Below are positions 1 through 8,662 of a stretch of 44,820 bases of DNA, in pieces (position 1 is the stretch's first letter; each line of letters starts with the position of its first letter). A program made the translations under genes and the position numbers. This stretch comes from Pseudomonadota bacterium (lineage in GTDB: Bacteria; Pseudomonadota; Gammaproteobacteria; Burkholderiales; Burkholderiaceae_C): contig JAFECX010000152.1 of the NCBI GenBank assembly GCA_018241895.1, forward strand, positions 1 through 44,820, written 5' to 3'. Below the pieces are notes generated by a model. The model was not told where the DNA came from, did no database searches, and worked only from the letters and a program-made list of their open reading frames with translations.

Positions 1-51
1 CCGCGCCGCCGCCGGGTGCCCGCGTCCGGCGCCACCCCCGGGCGTCCGGCA

Positions 52-1869
52 TCACCGCAACGGCGCGCCGGCGGCACGTGCCGGAGCGCCGGCGCCCTCC
101 AGCCGCCAGCGGCCGTCGGCCTGCAGCAGCAGCCGGTGGGTGTGGAAGGCGGCAAGCGTGCTGCGGTGGCCGACGCTGACCAGCATGCACTGCGGCAACT
201 CGCGGCGCAGCAGCTCGTACAGCGCGTGCTCGAGGCCCTCGTCGGTGGCCGAGGTGGCCTCGTCCAGGAAGGCGATCTTCGGGCGCTGCAGCAGCACGCG
301 CGCGAACGCCAGGCGCTGCTGCTCGCCGAGCGAGAGGATGCGCGACCAGTCGGCCTCGCGGTCGAGCTGGCCGGCCAGCGGGGCGAGCTGCACGCGCGCC
401 AGCGCATCGTGCAGGCGCGCGGCATCGACGTCGGCCGCCGGATACGCCAGCGCCTCGCGCAGCGTGCCCAGCGGCAGATACGGTCGCTGCGGCAGGAACA
501 GCGAATCGGCCGCCGCCGGCCGCCTGACGCTGCCGCTGACATACGGCCACAGCCCCGCCAGCGCGCGCAGCAGCGTCGTCTTGCCGACCCCCGAAGGCCC
601 CTGCACCAGCAGCGCCTGCCCCGGCGCCAGGCGCAACTGCAGCGCGTGCAGCAGCGGCGCGCCGTCGGGCCGGCGCAGCTCGAGCGCGCTGATCTCGAGC
701 GCATCGGCCTGCGGCCCGACGGCCAGCGCCGGCAGCGCGCGCGCCGCGTCGTTGGCGGCGACGAAGCCGCTCAGGCGGTCGAGCACGGCGCGGTACTGCG
801 CGAAGCCGTCGTACGACAGGCGGAAGAACGACAGCGCGCTCTGCACCTGGTCGAAGGCCTGGGCGGTCTGCGTGACGTCGCCCAGCCTGATCGCGCCGGC
901 GAAGTAGCGCTGCGCCTGCAGCAGCGTCGGGAACACCACCGCCGCCTGGTTGACGGCGAAGTTGAAGCCGTCGAACTTCATGCTGCGAAAGACGATGGCC
1001 CACAGGTTGGCGATGAAGGCGGCGAAACGCTGCGCCAGCCCGCGGCGCTCGACAGCCTCGCCGCCGTAGAAGGCGATGTTCTCGGCGTATTCGCGCACCC
1101 GGATCAGCGCGTAGCGGAAGTCGGCGGCGAACTTCTCGCTCATGAAGTTCAGGCGGATCAGCGGCCGGCCGAGCCTGAAGGCGATCGCGCTGGCGACGAC
1201 GACGTAGACGAAGACGATGAACACCATCGCGCGCGGCAGTTCGAGGCCGCCGACGACGAGCGGTCCCGACAGGTGCCACAGGATGACGCTGAACTCGACC
1301 AGCGACACCGCCGCTTCGATGGCGCCGACGGCCAGCGAGCGCGAGAAGGCGACGAAGCTGCCGATGTCGACCTGGATGCGCTGGTCGGGGTTGTCGCCCG
1401 GCGCGGCGACGAACTGGGTGCGGTAGTAGGCGCTGCCGGCCAGCCAGTCGTCCATCAGGCGGTCGTTCATCCAGGTGCGCCAGTGGATCTCGAACGCCTG
1501 CGCCACCAGGTACGCCACCAGCACGCGCACCACGTGCACGACGGCCAGCAGCACGAACAGGCGCATGAAGAACCAGAAGCGGCCGGCGTCCAGCGCCTGC
1601 ATGCTGTCGAAGAAGCCGTTGTTCCAGAACGAGAACAGCACGTTCATGCGCACGCCGGCGATCGACAGCAGCAGGATCAGCGCCGCCGTCGCCAGCGGCC
1701 GCGTGCTGCGCCGCGGCGTGAAGTACGGCCACGCGAGCCGCGTGAACTGGCGGCCCCAGTGCGTGAAGCGCGCCAGCAGCGCCGCCAGCGCGACGAAGGC
1801 GAGCGCCGTGAACAGCCACGCTCTGGCGATCCACAGCAGGCTGGCGGCCCATTCGACAGACCACTGCAT
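52..1869 (-). CDS. SbmA/BacA/YddA-like ABC transporter, fused permease and ATPase
   Basis: The 605-aa protein joins an N-terminal membrane domain to a C-terminal nucleotide-binding domain. About five or six hydrophobic segments lie in residues 10-340. The ATPase part shows a Walker A (GPSGVGKTT, about residue 422), an LSLGEQQR signature (about 510) and a Walker B with FLDEATS (about 533). The membrane half, with the WRTWMNDRLMDDWL and NPDQRIQVDI stretches, is the ABC_membrane_2 / SbmA-BacA type, which moves peptides or vitamin B12-like compounds in relatives. The substrate here is unknown. The start is ATG with a poor ribosome-binding site. It lies 76 bases downstream of a binding-protein gene of another transporter type, so co-function is only inferred. 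The stop is 51 bases from the window edge. Confidence 0.85.
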   Translation of the reverse strand: MQWSVEWAASLLWIARAWLFTALAFVALAALLARFTHWGRQFTRLAWPYFTPRRSTRPLATAALILLLSIAGVRMNVLFSFWNNGFFDSMQALDAGRFWFFMRLFVLLAVVHVVRVLVAYLVAQAFEIHWRTWMNDRLMDDWLAGSAYYRTQFVAAPGDNPDQRIQVDIGSFVAFSRSLAVGAIEAAVSLVEFSVILWHLSGPLVVGGLELPRAMVFIVFVYVVVASAIAFRLGRPLIRLNFMSEKFAADFRYALIRVREYAENIAFYGGEAVERRGLAQRFAAFIANLWAIVFRSMKFDGFNFAVNQAAVVFPTLLQAQRYFAGAIRLGDVTQTAQAFDQVQSALSFFRLSYDGFAQYRAVLDRLSGFVAANDAARALPALAVGPQADALEISALELRRPDGAPLLHALQLRLAPGQALLVQGPSGVGKTTLLRALAGLWPYVSGSVRRPAAADSLFLPQRPYLPLGTLREALAYPAADVDAARLHDALARVQLAPLAGQLDREADWSRILSLGEQQRLAFARVLLQRPKIAFLDEATSATDEGLEHALYELLRRELPQCMLVSVGHRSTLAAFHTHRLLLQADGRWRLEGAGAPARAAGAPLR

Positions 1870-1945
1870 GGCGGTTCGAGCGGGCCGGCGGCGCTGGCTC
1901 CGTGGGCGTGCGGCGGGGTGCGGCGGCGGCGGGCCTGCGCGCCCC

Positions 1946-2989
1946 TCAGGGCCGGATGCCCAGCCCCTGCACGAAGCGCGTCGTGTAGGTCTTGCGCAGG
2001 TCGACCTTGGCCGGGTCGACGAGCTTCAGCGCCACCAGCAGATCGTAGGTCTTCTTCATGCGCTCGTCGCTGACGATGCCGATGCCCAGCGTGGCCGCGT
2101 CGCCGCCCTGCACCAGGCCGCGCGTCACGATCTGCTCGACGCCGTAGGCGAGCAGGTCGTCGGTCATCGCCGGGTTGTCGCGCTTGATGAGGGCGTCGGC
2201 CGCCGCGCGCGCCGCGCGGCCGCCTGGGCCGCGCTGCAGGTACGCCTTCCAGCCCAGCATCGAGGCCTTCACGAACGCCGCCACCTGGGCCGGCCTGCGC
2301 TCGAGCGTCTGCCGCATGCACACCACCGTCATCGCATACGGCGGCCAGCCATGGTCGGCCAGCAGCAGCACGGTGGGCTCGAAGCCGGCGGCCTTGCGGA
2401 TCGCGTACGGCTCGCTGGTGACATAGCCCTGCTGCACCGTGTTGCGGTCGGCCAGGAAGGGCTGGATGCTGAAGGTGTAGGGGCGCAGCTGCGCGTCGTC
2501 GAGCCCGTAGGTCGAGCGCAGCCAGGGCCAGTAATTGGTGTGCGCGTCCGACGAGATGAGGATCGTCTTGCCCGCCAGGTCCTGCATGCGCCGCACGGTC
2601 TCGGGGTGGCCGATCATCGCCAGCGGGTCCTTCTGGAACGCCGCCGCGACGGTGACGGCGTCGATGCCGCGCTCGTGCGCCTTGATGATCTGCACGTCGT
2701 AGCCCATCAGGCAGTCGGCCTGCCCGGCGGCCAGCAGCTGCAGCCCGTTGACCTGCGGGCCGCCCATGCGGATCGTGACGTCGAGCCCGGCCCGGGCATA
2801 CAGCCCCGAGGCCAGCGCCTGATAGAAGCCGCCGTGCTCGGCCTCGGCGTACCAGTTGGTGAGAAAGCTGAACTTCTCGGCCGCGTGCGCCCGGTTCGGG
2901 ACGGCAAGCGCGATCGCGGCCATCAGTGCGACGGCGAGCGTGCCGATGGCAACGGCCAGGCGCGGGCGGGAGTCGATCTCGATCTTCAT
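1946..2989 (-). CDS. Periplasmic NMT1/THI5-like substrate-binding protein
   Basis: The 347-aa protein starts with a clear Sec signal peptide (hydrophobic residues 11-30, probable cleavage after AHA near residue 35). The mature part has the NMT1/SsuA-type binding fold: a FLTNWYAEAEHGGFYQAL opening, then GLYARAGLDV and QADCLMGYD. Family members deliver thiamine precursors, aliphatic sulfonates or similar small molecules to ABC importers. No matching SsuB/SsuC-type ATPase or permease is present; the only ABC gene beside it, immediately downstream, is the SbmA-like fused protein. The ligand cannot be told from sequence. An orphan binding protein or one serving a distant permease are both possible. 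Confidence 0.82.
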   Translation of the reverse strand: MKIEIDSRPRLAVAIGTLAVALMAAIALAVPNRAHAAEKFSFLTNWYAEAEHGGFYQALASGLYARAGLDVTIRMGGPQVNGLQLLAAGQADCLMGYDVQIIKAHERGIDAVTVAAAFQKDPLAMIGHPETVRRMQDLAGKTILISSDAHTNYWPWLRSTYGLDDAQLRPYTFSIQPFLADRNTVQQGYVTSEPYAIRKAAGFEPTVLLLADHGWPPYAMTVVCMRQTLERRPAQVAAFVKASMLGWKAYLQRGPGGRAARAAADALIKRDNPAMTDDLLAYGVEQIVTRGLVQGGDAATLGIGIVSDERMKKTYDLLVALKLVDPAKVDLRKTYTTRFVQGLGIRP

Positions 2990-3083
2990 GCGGCAGTTTC
3001 CGACGACGAACGGGGCGCCAGGCCTCGCGGCCTTGCGCCCCGTGCGCGGATTGTGGACTCGACGCGCCGCGCTGCGTGTCGCC

Positions 3084-3112
3084 CGCGCTGCGCAGGCGGC
3101 ACGCGCAGCGCG
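3084..3112 (-). terminator. Hairpin downstream of the hsp20 gene
   Basis: A 9-bp perfect inverted repeat (3084-3092 with 3104-3112) with an 11-base loop lies 9 bases past the hsp20 stop. No T-run follows on the minus strand, so it is at best a weak intrinsic terminator or an mRNA 3' stabiliser. Confidence 0.3.
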
Positions 3113-3121
3113 AACGCAGCC

Positions 3122-3553
3122 TTACTTGACGACCAGCGACTCGGCGCTGGACGACGGCGCCTTCGGCAGCTTGAGCGTCAGCACGCCGTCGGCGTACTTG
3201 GCCTCGGCCTTGTTGCGCTCGACGTCGTGGCCGAGCGTGAAGGTGCGGCTCGCGAAGCCGAAGCTGCGTTCGCTGCGCACGATGCGGCCTTCCTTCTTCT
3301 CGTCGGCATCCTTCTTGACCTCGGCCGACAAGGTCACGCGCGCGCCCTCGATCTCGACGCGGATGTCCTCCTTGCGTACGCCGGGAATCTCGGCCTTCAC
3401 GGTGTACGCGCCGTCGGTTTCACTCACGTCCAACTTGATCTCGGGCGCCTGGGCGGCGCCTTCCCAGCGCCCCGGGCGCAGGAAGTTGCGGAACGCGTCC
3501 TCCAGCGAAAACGAATCGCGTTCGAACAGGCTCGGCAGGCGGGTACTCGGCAT
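3122..3553 (-). CDS. Small heat-shock protein, Hsp20/alpha-crystallin family
   Basis: The 143-aa protein is an ATP-independent holdase chaperone that binds unfolding proteins in the cytoplasm. The alpha-crystallin domain runs from about residue 37 (PEIKLDVSETDGAYTVKAEIPGV) to about 130. It ends in the hallmark A-x-G-V-L motif (YADGVLTLKLPK), and the length is typical. The start is well supported by a strong ribosome-binding site (AAGGAGG complement at 3561-3567, seven bases from ATG). The gene stands alone, divergent from the DUF6544 gene. I saw no CIRCE or convincing sigma-32 promoter in the 270-base upstream gap. Confidence 0.93.
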   Translation of the reverse strand: MPSTRLPSLFERDSFSLEDAFRNFLRPGRWEGAAQAPEIKLDVSETDGAYTVKAEIPGVRKEDIRVEIEGARVTLSAEVKKDADEKKEGRIVRSERSFGFASRTFTLGHDVERNKAEAKYADGVLTLKLPKAPSSSAESLVVK

Positions 3554-3827
3554 GTCACTACCTCCTTGATGAATGAGACAAGATTCCAGAATCGACAGCG
3601 GACCACTTGGCGAGCCCGCAGCCGGGACGTTAGCTCGGGTCGCGGCGCGATGAATCGAGCGCGGCCGCCTATGATGGCCCGGTGTTGACCACGCTCACGT
3701 CGCGGCCGCGGCGATGGGGGCAAAAAGCGTCATCGGCCGCCCGCACGGCATGGCGGGCCGGGCCGCAGGTCATGCCGGCACTGCATCGAATCGATACGCA
3801 CCCGCATCGCCGCAGCGCGGTGAGGCC

Positions 3828-4706
3828 ATGAGTGCGGCGCTCGCGCTGCCCGCCATGGCGGCGGCGCTGGCCGCGCTGGCGCTCGGCCTTGCGGCGCTGG
3901 CGGCTTGCGGCGCGGCGCGCTGGCGTGCGGCCACGACGGCCCTGGTAGCGCGCCTGGACGCACTCGCCGCGCCGTCGGCGCCGGCCCACTATGCCGCGAA
4001 CGAGCTCGTCGCGCTGCCCGCGCCGGTGCAACGCTACTTGCAGCGCGTGCTGCCCGAGGGGGCACCGATCGTGCGCTCGGCACGGCTCGTGCACGCGGGC
4101 GAATTCAACCTCGCCGCCGACGGCGAGCGCTGGAAGGCCTTCGTCTCGACGCAGGAGGTGCGCTGCGCACGGCCGGGCTTCGTGTGGCACGCCCGCGTGC
4201 GCGCCGTGCCCGGCGTCACGGTGCAGGTGCACGACGCCTATGTCGGCGGCGAGGGGCTGCTGCATGCGGCCTTGCTCGGGCTGCTGCCGCTGGCCCGCCA
4301 GCAGGGCACGGGCGCTTTCGCGCGCGACGAGCTGATGCGCTGGTTGGCCGAGGCGGCGTGGTACCCGACGGCGCTGCTGCCGAGCCAGGGCGTGCGCTGG
4401 GAGCCGATCGACGCGCATCGTGCGCGCGCGACGCTGCGCGACGGCGACGTCGAGGCCACGCTCGAGTTCGAGTTCGGGGCCGACGACCTGATCGCCGCCG
4501 TGCGCGCGCCGGCACGCGGGCGCCTGGTGGGCGGCCGGAGCGTCGGCACGCCCTGGGAAGGCCGCTGGAGCCGCTACGGGCAGCGCGGCGGCATGTGGAT
4601 CCCGACCGCCGGCGAAGTGGCGTGGCTGCCGCCCGAGGGGCGCCGGCCGTACTGGCGCGGCACGCTCACCGCGGTGGCCTACGACGGTGCCCCTTCGGCG
4701 CGCTAG
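3828..4706 (+). CDS. DUF6544-like conserved protein with N-terminal membrane anchor
   Basis: The 292-aa protein has one hydrophobic segment at the N-terminus (residues 3-27, Ala/Leu-rich). Next comes the family pattern LPAPVQRYLQRVLPEGAPIVRSARL near residues 60-90, and then conserved stretches around WKAFVSTQEV, LLPSQGVRWEPI and GRWSRYGQRGGMWIPTAGEVAW. I recognise this as the DUF6544 type, which has no established function. The ATG at 3828 was chosen because GGTGAGG precedes it at a good distance; an in-frame ATG at 3714 would add 38 residues without family resemblance. It is divergent from hsp20. Confidence 0.72.
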   Translation: MSAALALPAMAAALAALALGLAALAACGAARWRAATTALVARLDALAAPSAPAHYAANELVALPAPVQRYLQRVLPEGAPIVRSARLVHAGEFNLAADGERWKAFVSTQEVRCARPGFVWHARVRAVPGVTVQVHDAYVGGEGLLHAALLGLLPLARQQGTGAFARDELMRWLAEAAWYPTALLPSQGVRWEPIDAHRARATLRDGDVEATLEFEFGADDLIAAVRAPARGRLVGGRSVGTPWEGRWSRYGQRGGMWIPTAGEVAWLPPEGRRPYWRGTLTAVAYDGAPSAR

Positions 4707-4821
4707 GCGATGCCGGGCCGGCGCGCGGGCGGCACATCACGCCGCTGTCGCGCGACGCGCGGGGCCGCGGGCCATCGCGGTGGCGAGGCCGTCCCGAAGC
4801 GGCGCTTCGACGCCGCGGTCT

Positions 4822-4850
4822 TTGACGTTTTGCGCGATCGGGCGTAGCTT
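4822..4850 (+). promoter_or_regulatory. Candidate sigma-70 promoter for the aidB-like gene
   Basis: TTGACG (4822-4827), a 17-base spacer and TAGCTT (4845-4850) fit a housekeeping promoter. The segment is less GC-rich than its surroundings. It would give a leader of about 140 bases before the ATG at 4996. Confidence 0.45.
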
Positions 4851-4995
4851 TCAGGCGTGGCGCCGGCACCGCGTCGCGTCCGTGCCGCGTCGCCACGACG
4901 CCCGCACCACGCCCGCACCGCGCCCGCACCATCTGCTGCGCCACCTCCCACGCCACCCCCGCGCGGCCCCCGGCCGCACGCATGGAGGCCTCGAC

Positions 4996-6687
4996 ATGAA
5001 CGCCCCCGAAGACCTCGCCCCGCACCGCCTGTTCCTCGCCGAGACGCACGAGGTCGTCAACGCCGGCCACGAACTGCTCGACTACGACATGTACCGCCAG
5101 GACAGCGCACTGGTCGAGGCCGTGCAGCGCGAGGGCGCCGGCTGGGCCGACGCGATGCTGGGTGAATTCGGGCGCCTGGCCGGATCGGCCGCATACCTCG
5201 AGCTCGGCGTGCAGGCCAACCAGAACCCGCCCGTGCTCGACACGCACGACCGCTTCGGGCGCCGCATCGACCTCGTGCGCTACCACCCCGCGTATCACCA
5301 GCTCATGCGCACGGCGATCGAACAGGGGCTGCACGCGTCGCCGTGGAGCGATCCGCGCCCGGGTGCGCACGTCGCGCGCGCGGCCCGCTTCTACCTGCAG
5401 ACGCAGGCCGAACCGGGCCACTGCTGCCCCGTCACGATGACCTTCGCGTCGGTGCCGGCGCTGCGCACGACGCCCGCGCTCGCCGCGGCCTGGGCGCCGA
5501 AGATCACGGCGCGCCACTACGACGCGCGCAACGTGCCCGATGGCGCCAAGGCGGGCCTGACGATCGGCATGGCGATGACGGAGAAGCAGGGCGGCTCGGA
5601 CGTGCGTGCCAACACGACGCGCGCCTACGCGCTCGGCGCGGCCGACGGTGCGGGCGCCGCCTACGAGCTGGTCGGCCACAAGTACTTCGTCTCGGCGCCG
5701 ATGTGCGACGCCTTCCTCACGCTGGCGCAGGCGCCGCGCGGCCTGTCGTGCTTCCTGCTGCCGCGCTGGCGCCCCGACGGCACGAAGAACCCGATGCAGG
5801 TGCTGCGCTTGAAGCGCAAGATGGGCAACCTCTCCAACGCCAGCAGCGAGACCGAGCTGCGCGGCGCGCTGGCCTGGATGGTGGGCGACGAGGGCCGCGG
5901 CGTGCGCACCATCATCGAGATGGTGGCGATGACGCGCTTCGACTGCATGATCGGATCGAGCGGCGGCCAGCGCGCCGCCGTCGCGCAGGCGCTGCACCAC
6001 TGCCGCATCCGCTCGGCCTTCGGGCGCGTGCTCAACGCGCAGCCGCTGATGCGCAACGTGCTCGCCGACCTCGTGCTCGAGCACGAGGGCTCGCTGGCGC
6101 TCGCGATGCGCGTGGCGCGCGCGCTCGACCAGCGCGACGATGCCCACGAGGACGCGCTGGTGCGCCTGCTCACGGGCGTCGGCAAGTACTGGATCTGCAA
6201 GCGCACGCCGCAGCACGCCTACGAGGCGATGGAGTGCATCGGCGGCAGCGGCTACATGGAGGACAGCCCGTTCCCGCGCCTGTACCGCGAGGCGCCGGTG
6301 AACGCGATCTGGGAAGGCAGCGGCAACGTGCAGTGCCTGGACGTGCTGCGCGCGATGCACAAGACGCCGGACGTCGTGGACGCCCTCTTCACCGAGCTGG
6401 CGCGCGCACGCGGCGCCAATGCGCACCTCGAGCGCTTCGTCGCAGCACTGCAGGCCGAGTTCGGCGACCGCGCCGAGCTGGAATACCGCGCACGCGACCT
6501 CGTCGATCGCATGGCGCTGGCGATGCAGGCCGCCTTGCTGGTGCAGCATGCGCCCGCCGCCGTGGCCGACGCATTCTGTGCCTCGCGCCTCGACGGCCAC
6601 GGGCAGCGGCAGTACGGCACGCTGCCGCGCGGCGTCGACTGCGCGGCGATCGTCGAGCGCGCGACACCGCGGGCGACGGCGGGCTGA
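4996..6687 (+). CDS. aidB: AidB-like acyl-CoA dehydrogenase family flavoprotein
   Basis: The 563-aa protein follows Escherichia coli AidB closely along its length (AidB is about 541 aa). Matching segments are EAVQREGAGW, ARAARFYLQTQAE, CPVTMTFA, IGMAMTEKQGGSDV (about residue 190), GLSCFLLPR, MTRFDCMIGS and LYREAPVNAIWEGSGN (about 430). AidB binds FAD and DNA and belongs to the adaptive response to alkylation damage in enteric bacteria. Its real substrate is not settled, and ordinary acyl-CoA dehydrogenase activity is weak. GGAGG lies seven bases before the ATG. No ada or alkB is nearby, and the next gene in the same direction is the candidate nuclease. A generic isovaleryl-CoA-dehydrogenase label would be less precise. 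Confidence 0.85.
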   Translation: MNAPEDLAPHRLFLAETHEVVNAGHELLDYDMYRQDSALVEAVQREGAGWADAMLGEFGRLAGSAAYLELGVQANQNPPVLDTHDRFGRRIDLVRYHPAYHQLMRTAIEQGLHASPWSDPRPGAHVARAARFYLQTQAEPGHCCPVTMTFASVPALRTTPALAAAWAPKITARHYDARNVPDGAKAGLTIGMAMTEKQGGSDVRANTTRAYALGAADGAGAAYELVGHKYFVSAPMCDAFLTLAQAPRGLSCFLLPRWRPDGTKNPMQVLRLKRKMGNLSNASSETELRGALAWMVGDEGRGVRTIIEMVAMTRFDCMIGSSGGQRAAVAQALHHCRIRSAFGRVLNAQPLMRNVLADLVLEHEGSLALAMRVARALDQRDDAHEDALVRLLTGVGKYWICKRTPQHAYEAMECIGGSGYMEDSPFPRLYREAPVNAIWEGSGNVQCLDVLRAMHKTPDVVDALFTELARARGANAHLERFVAALQAEFGDRAELEYRARDLVDRMALAMQAALLVQHAPAAVADAFCASRLDGHGQRQYGTLPRGVDCAAIVERATPRATAG

Positions 6688-6831
6688 GCGCGGCGCACCA
6701 GCGCAACGCGGCACTGCGTGCGGCCGATTGCGCACGACGAGCGCCCCAGGACATGCGCATGACGATCGCGCAAGCGCTGCGCGCTTCGGTTCGCCCTATG
6801 CTCGCCGCGGTGAACGTCGGCAAGCCGGACC

Positions 6832-7659
6832 ATGTCACAGCCCTTCTTGAATGCGGACCCCGCACCCGACCAGCTGCGCGCGCTCGTCAAGTACTTGAGC
6901 ACGTACCGCGACGGCAGCGGCAACCTCAGGGAAGCCGACCCCGACAAGACCACGCGCGCCGACTCACGGCAGATCGAGCGATGCTTCGCTGAACTGTTCG
7001 GCGTGAAGCCGCCGGAGAGCAAGTCGTACTATGACTTCGCGGTCGAGGTCAACCAGGGTGGGGGTGTCGTGATCAGCGCCGCATCGGTGAAGTCGAAGGA
7101 GGCGGAGAACCTGCGCGACTTCCGCGACCCCACGAAGCGCAAGACGCTGCGCGCGTACCTGGAAATCGCCAACGCGAACGCCAAGGACTGGCGGCTGTGC
7201 CGTGTCATGGGCCTGAGCGAGGACGACTTCAGGGCGCACCGGCACGCCGACGGGTTCGGTGCGGCGATCCTGCGCCGTCAGGCCGACGAGCGCGCCGCCG
7301 CGGAGGCAAAGATCCGAAAGCAGCGCAAGCACTCGGCATCGCGCGTCGTCGACGCGAACGCCAGCGTCTTCTTGTCGGTGATGTACTCGCCGATGGACAA
7401 GGATTACCAGCGCGACTATCTCGTATCTTCGTATCCGATCGTCTTGCCAGCGCCGCGGCGCTGGGAATTCAGGGGCAAGGCCCTGGTGGGTTTCGACGGC
7501 AGCGGCGTGCTCTACGAGTGGTATGCGCTCTCAGGCAGCCAGTTCAAGTACTACCCGTTGATCGGCGCACGCCGCCATGGCTCCGGCTTGTTCCAGCTGC
7601 TGAAGCCGGCGCAGGAGTCGCTGCACCAGAAGGCCGTTCGCATGTTCGGCCACGTCTAG
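6832..7659 (+). CDS. Protein of unknown family; candidate restriction endonuclease paired with the adjacent adenine methylase
   Basis: I do not recognise a named family for this 275-aa soluble protein. It has no signal peptide or membrane segment. Residues 66-87 read as two strands: YYDFAVEV, then VVISAASVKSK. D68 followed by S85-x-K87 resembles a PD-(D/E)xK nuclease core of the S-x-K variant seen in some type II enzymes. A basic, alanine-rich helix (about 145-170) and aromatic-rich strands near the C-terminus follow. It converges on a Dam-like methyltransferase gene, with only 33 bases between the two stop codons. That is a common type II restriction-modification layout and the main reason for the call. 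Codon use looks less GC3-biased than in flanking genes, suggesting transfer. The start has no strong ribosome-binding site. Confidence 0.5.
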   Translation: MSQPFLNADPAPDQLRALVKYLSTYRDGSGNLREADPDKTTRADSRQIERCFAELFGVKPPESKSYYDFAVEVNQGGGVVISAASVKSKEAENLRDFRDPTKRKTLRAYLEIANANAKDWRLCRVMGLSEDDFRAHRHADGFGAAILRRQADERAAAEAKIRKQRKHSASRVVDANASVFLSVMYSPMDKDYQRDYLVSSYPIVLPAPRRWEFRGKALVGFDGSGVLYEWYALSGSQFKYYPLIGARRHGSGLFQLLKPAQESLHQKAVRMFGHV

Positions 7660-7692
7660 GGACGCGGGCGGCCGTCCTTTGCGCAGCACGGC

Positions 7693-8514
7693 TCACGCCT
7701 TGAACCACAGAACTTCGATCCGAGGGGCCTGCTTCTCCACTTTGGGCGGCTTGACAAGGACCTTCTTCCAGCCGCGCAGGTGCTGCTCGTAGATCGGATT
7801 GTGATAGCCAGAGACCACCGCCGGCCCGGGATGAGACGTGAGGACCTCGAGCATCTCGAGGTGCTCGTCCACGCTCATCTCGTGCGCATACATCTTCTGC
7901 GTTCGCGTCTGCATGAGATAGGGCGGATCGGCGTAGATCAGCGTGTCGCGGGTCGCAAAACGACGCATGACCTCCAGCGCGGGCCGGTTCTCGATCTCGG
8001 CATCCTTCAGCCGCGCGGCCATTTCGGCCAGTTCGGAGGGTACGCGCTGCCAGCGCACCGACATGCCGCGCGCCGGCTGCTTCGCGCCTCGATTCTTCCA
8101 GCCCGTCTTCTTGGCCAGATCGGAGGCGTGCGCCTGCCAGATGCGGGTCACGAATCGGCGCGCGTCCTCGAGTGCATCTCCGGTCACGATGTGGCTCTGG
8201 TCGTACTCGTCGCGGCTCCATGGCGTGGCCTCGAGCGCGAAAAGCAGATCGTCGGTCCGGTCGCGCAGGACGCGAAAGAAGTTGACCACCAGGCCGTTCA
8301 TGTCGTTGATCAGCTCGTGCGGGCTGACCGGCTTGGCGAAGAACACCGCGCCCGAGCCGAAGTAGGGTTCGACGTAGTGATGGTGGTCACCGAACAGGCT
8401 CACGATCTCCTGCGCGATAGACCACTTGCTGCCGGGGTACCTCAAGGCCGCCGAGCGGCGCTTGGACGGCTCCACCTGTTGCCCGCCTTCGAAGAGATCG
8501 ACGGCGACGGTCAT
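7693..8514 (-). CDS. Dam-like (D12 class) site-specific DNA adenine-N6 methyltransferase
   Basis: This 273-aa protein transfers a methyl group from SAM to adenine N6 in a specific DNA site. It shows the alpha-group order: RYPGSK (residues 25-30) and VEPYFGSGAVFF (48-59) for SAM binding, then DPPY (196-199) as catalytic motif IV. The length matches Dam-type enzymes (about 270-280 aa). The ATG at 8514 was chosen because the longer open frame runs back into ftsZ. The target may be GATC by family resemblance, but this cannot be read from sequence. It is convergent with the nuclease candidate and lies in the same direction as ftsZ, 148 bases downstream of it. A solitary regulatory methylase or phage-type Dam remains possible. 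Confidence 0.87.
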   Translation of the reverse strand: MTVAVDLFEGGQQVEPSKRRSAALRYPGSKWSIAQEIVSLFGDHHHYVEPYFGSGAVFFAKPVSPHELINDMNGLVVNFFRVLRDRTDDLLFALEATPWSRDEYDQSHIVTGDALEDARRFVTRIWQAHASDLAKKTGWKNRGAKQPARGMSVRWQRVPSELAEMAARLKDAEIENRPALEVMRRFATRDTLIYADPPYLMQTRTQKMYAHEMSVDEHLEMLEVLTSHPGPAVVSGYHNPIYEQHLRGWKKVLVKPPKVEKQAPRIEVLWFKA

Positions 8515-8625
8515 CGCGTCTGGGGCCAATCCGGCACCTCTAACTGTGTAAACGTCCAGTAGTCTGTGCGCTTTCGCCGCGCTTGTCAATGCAGCCGCAA
8601 GCCCTGCGGCAGGCGGCGGGCGCCG

Positions 8626-8650
8626 GGCGGGCGGAACACCTCCGCCCGCC
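8626..8650 (-). terminator. GC-rich hairpin after ftsZ, possible end of the dcw operon
   Basis: A 10-bp perfect inverted repeat (8626-8635 with 8641-8650) with a five-base loop sits 12 bases past the ftsZ stop. There is no T-run on the minus strand, so termination may be incomplete, or the hairpin may only protect the mRNA end. Confidence 0.4.
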
Positions 8651-8662
8651 GGCCACGCACAC

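Noticed and set aside
16..2073. Very long plus-strand open frame opposite the ABC transporter and binding protein genes
   Set aside because: An antisense shadow of two well-supported genes; its translation is Arg/Gln/Ala-rich without domains. The same applies to the other long antisense frames in this high-GC window.
3714..3827. Earlier start for the DUF6544-like gene
   Set aside because: No ribosome-binding site at 3714 and no family resemblance in the added 38 residues. ATG 3828 has a good site and starts the membrane anchor.
6774..6802. Promoter before the nuclease candidate (TATGCT at 6797)
   Set aside because: The -10 is acceptable, but no -35 at a proper distance could be found.
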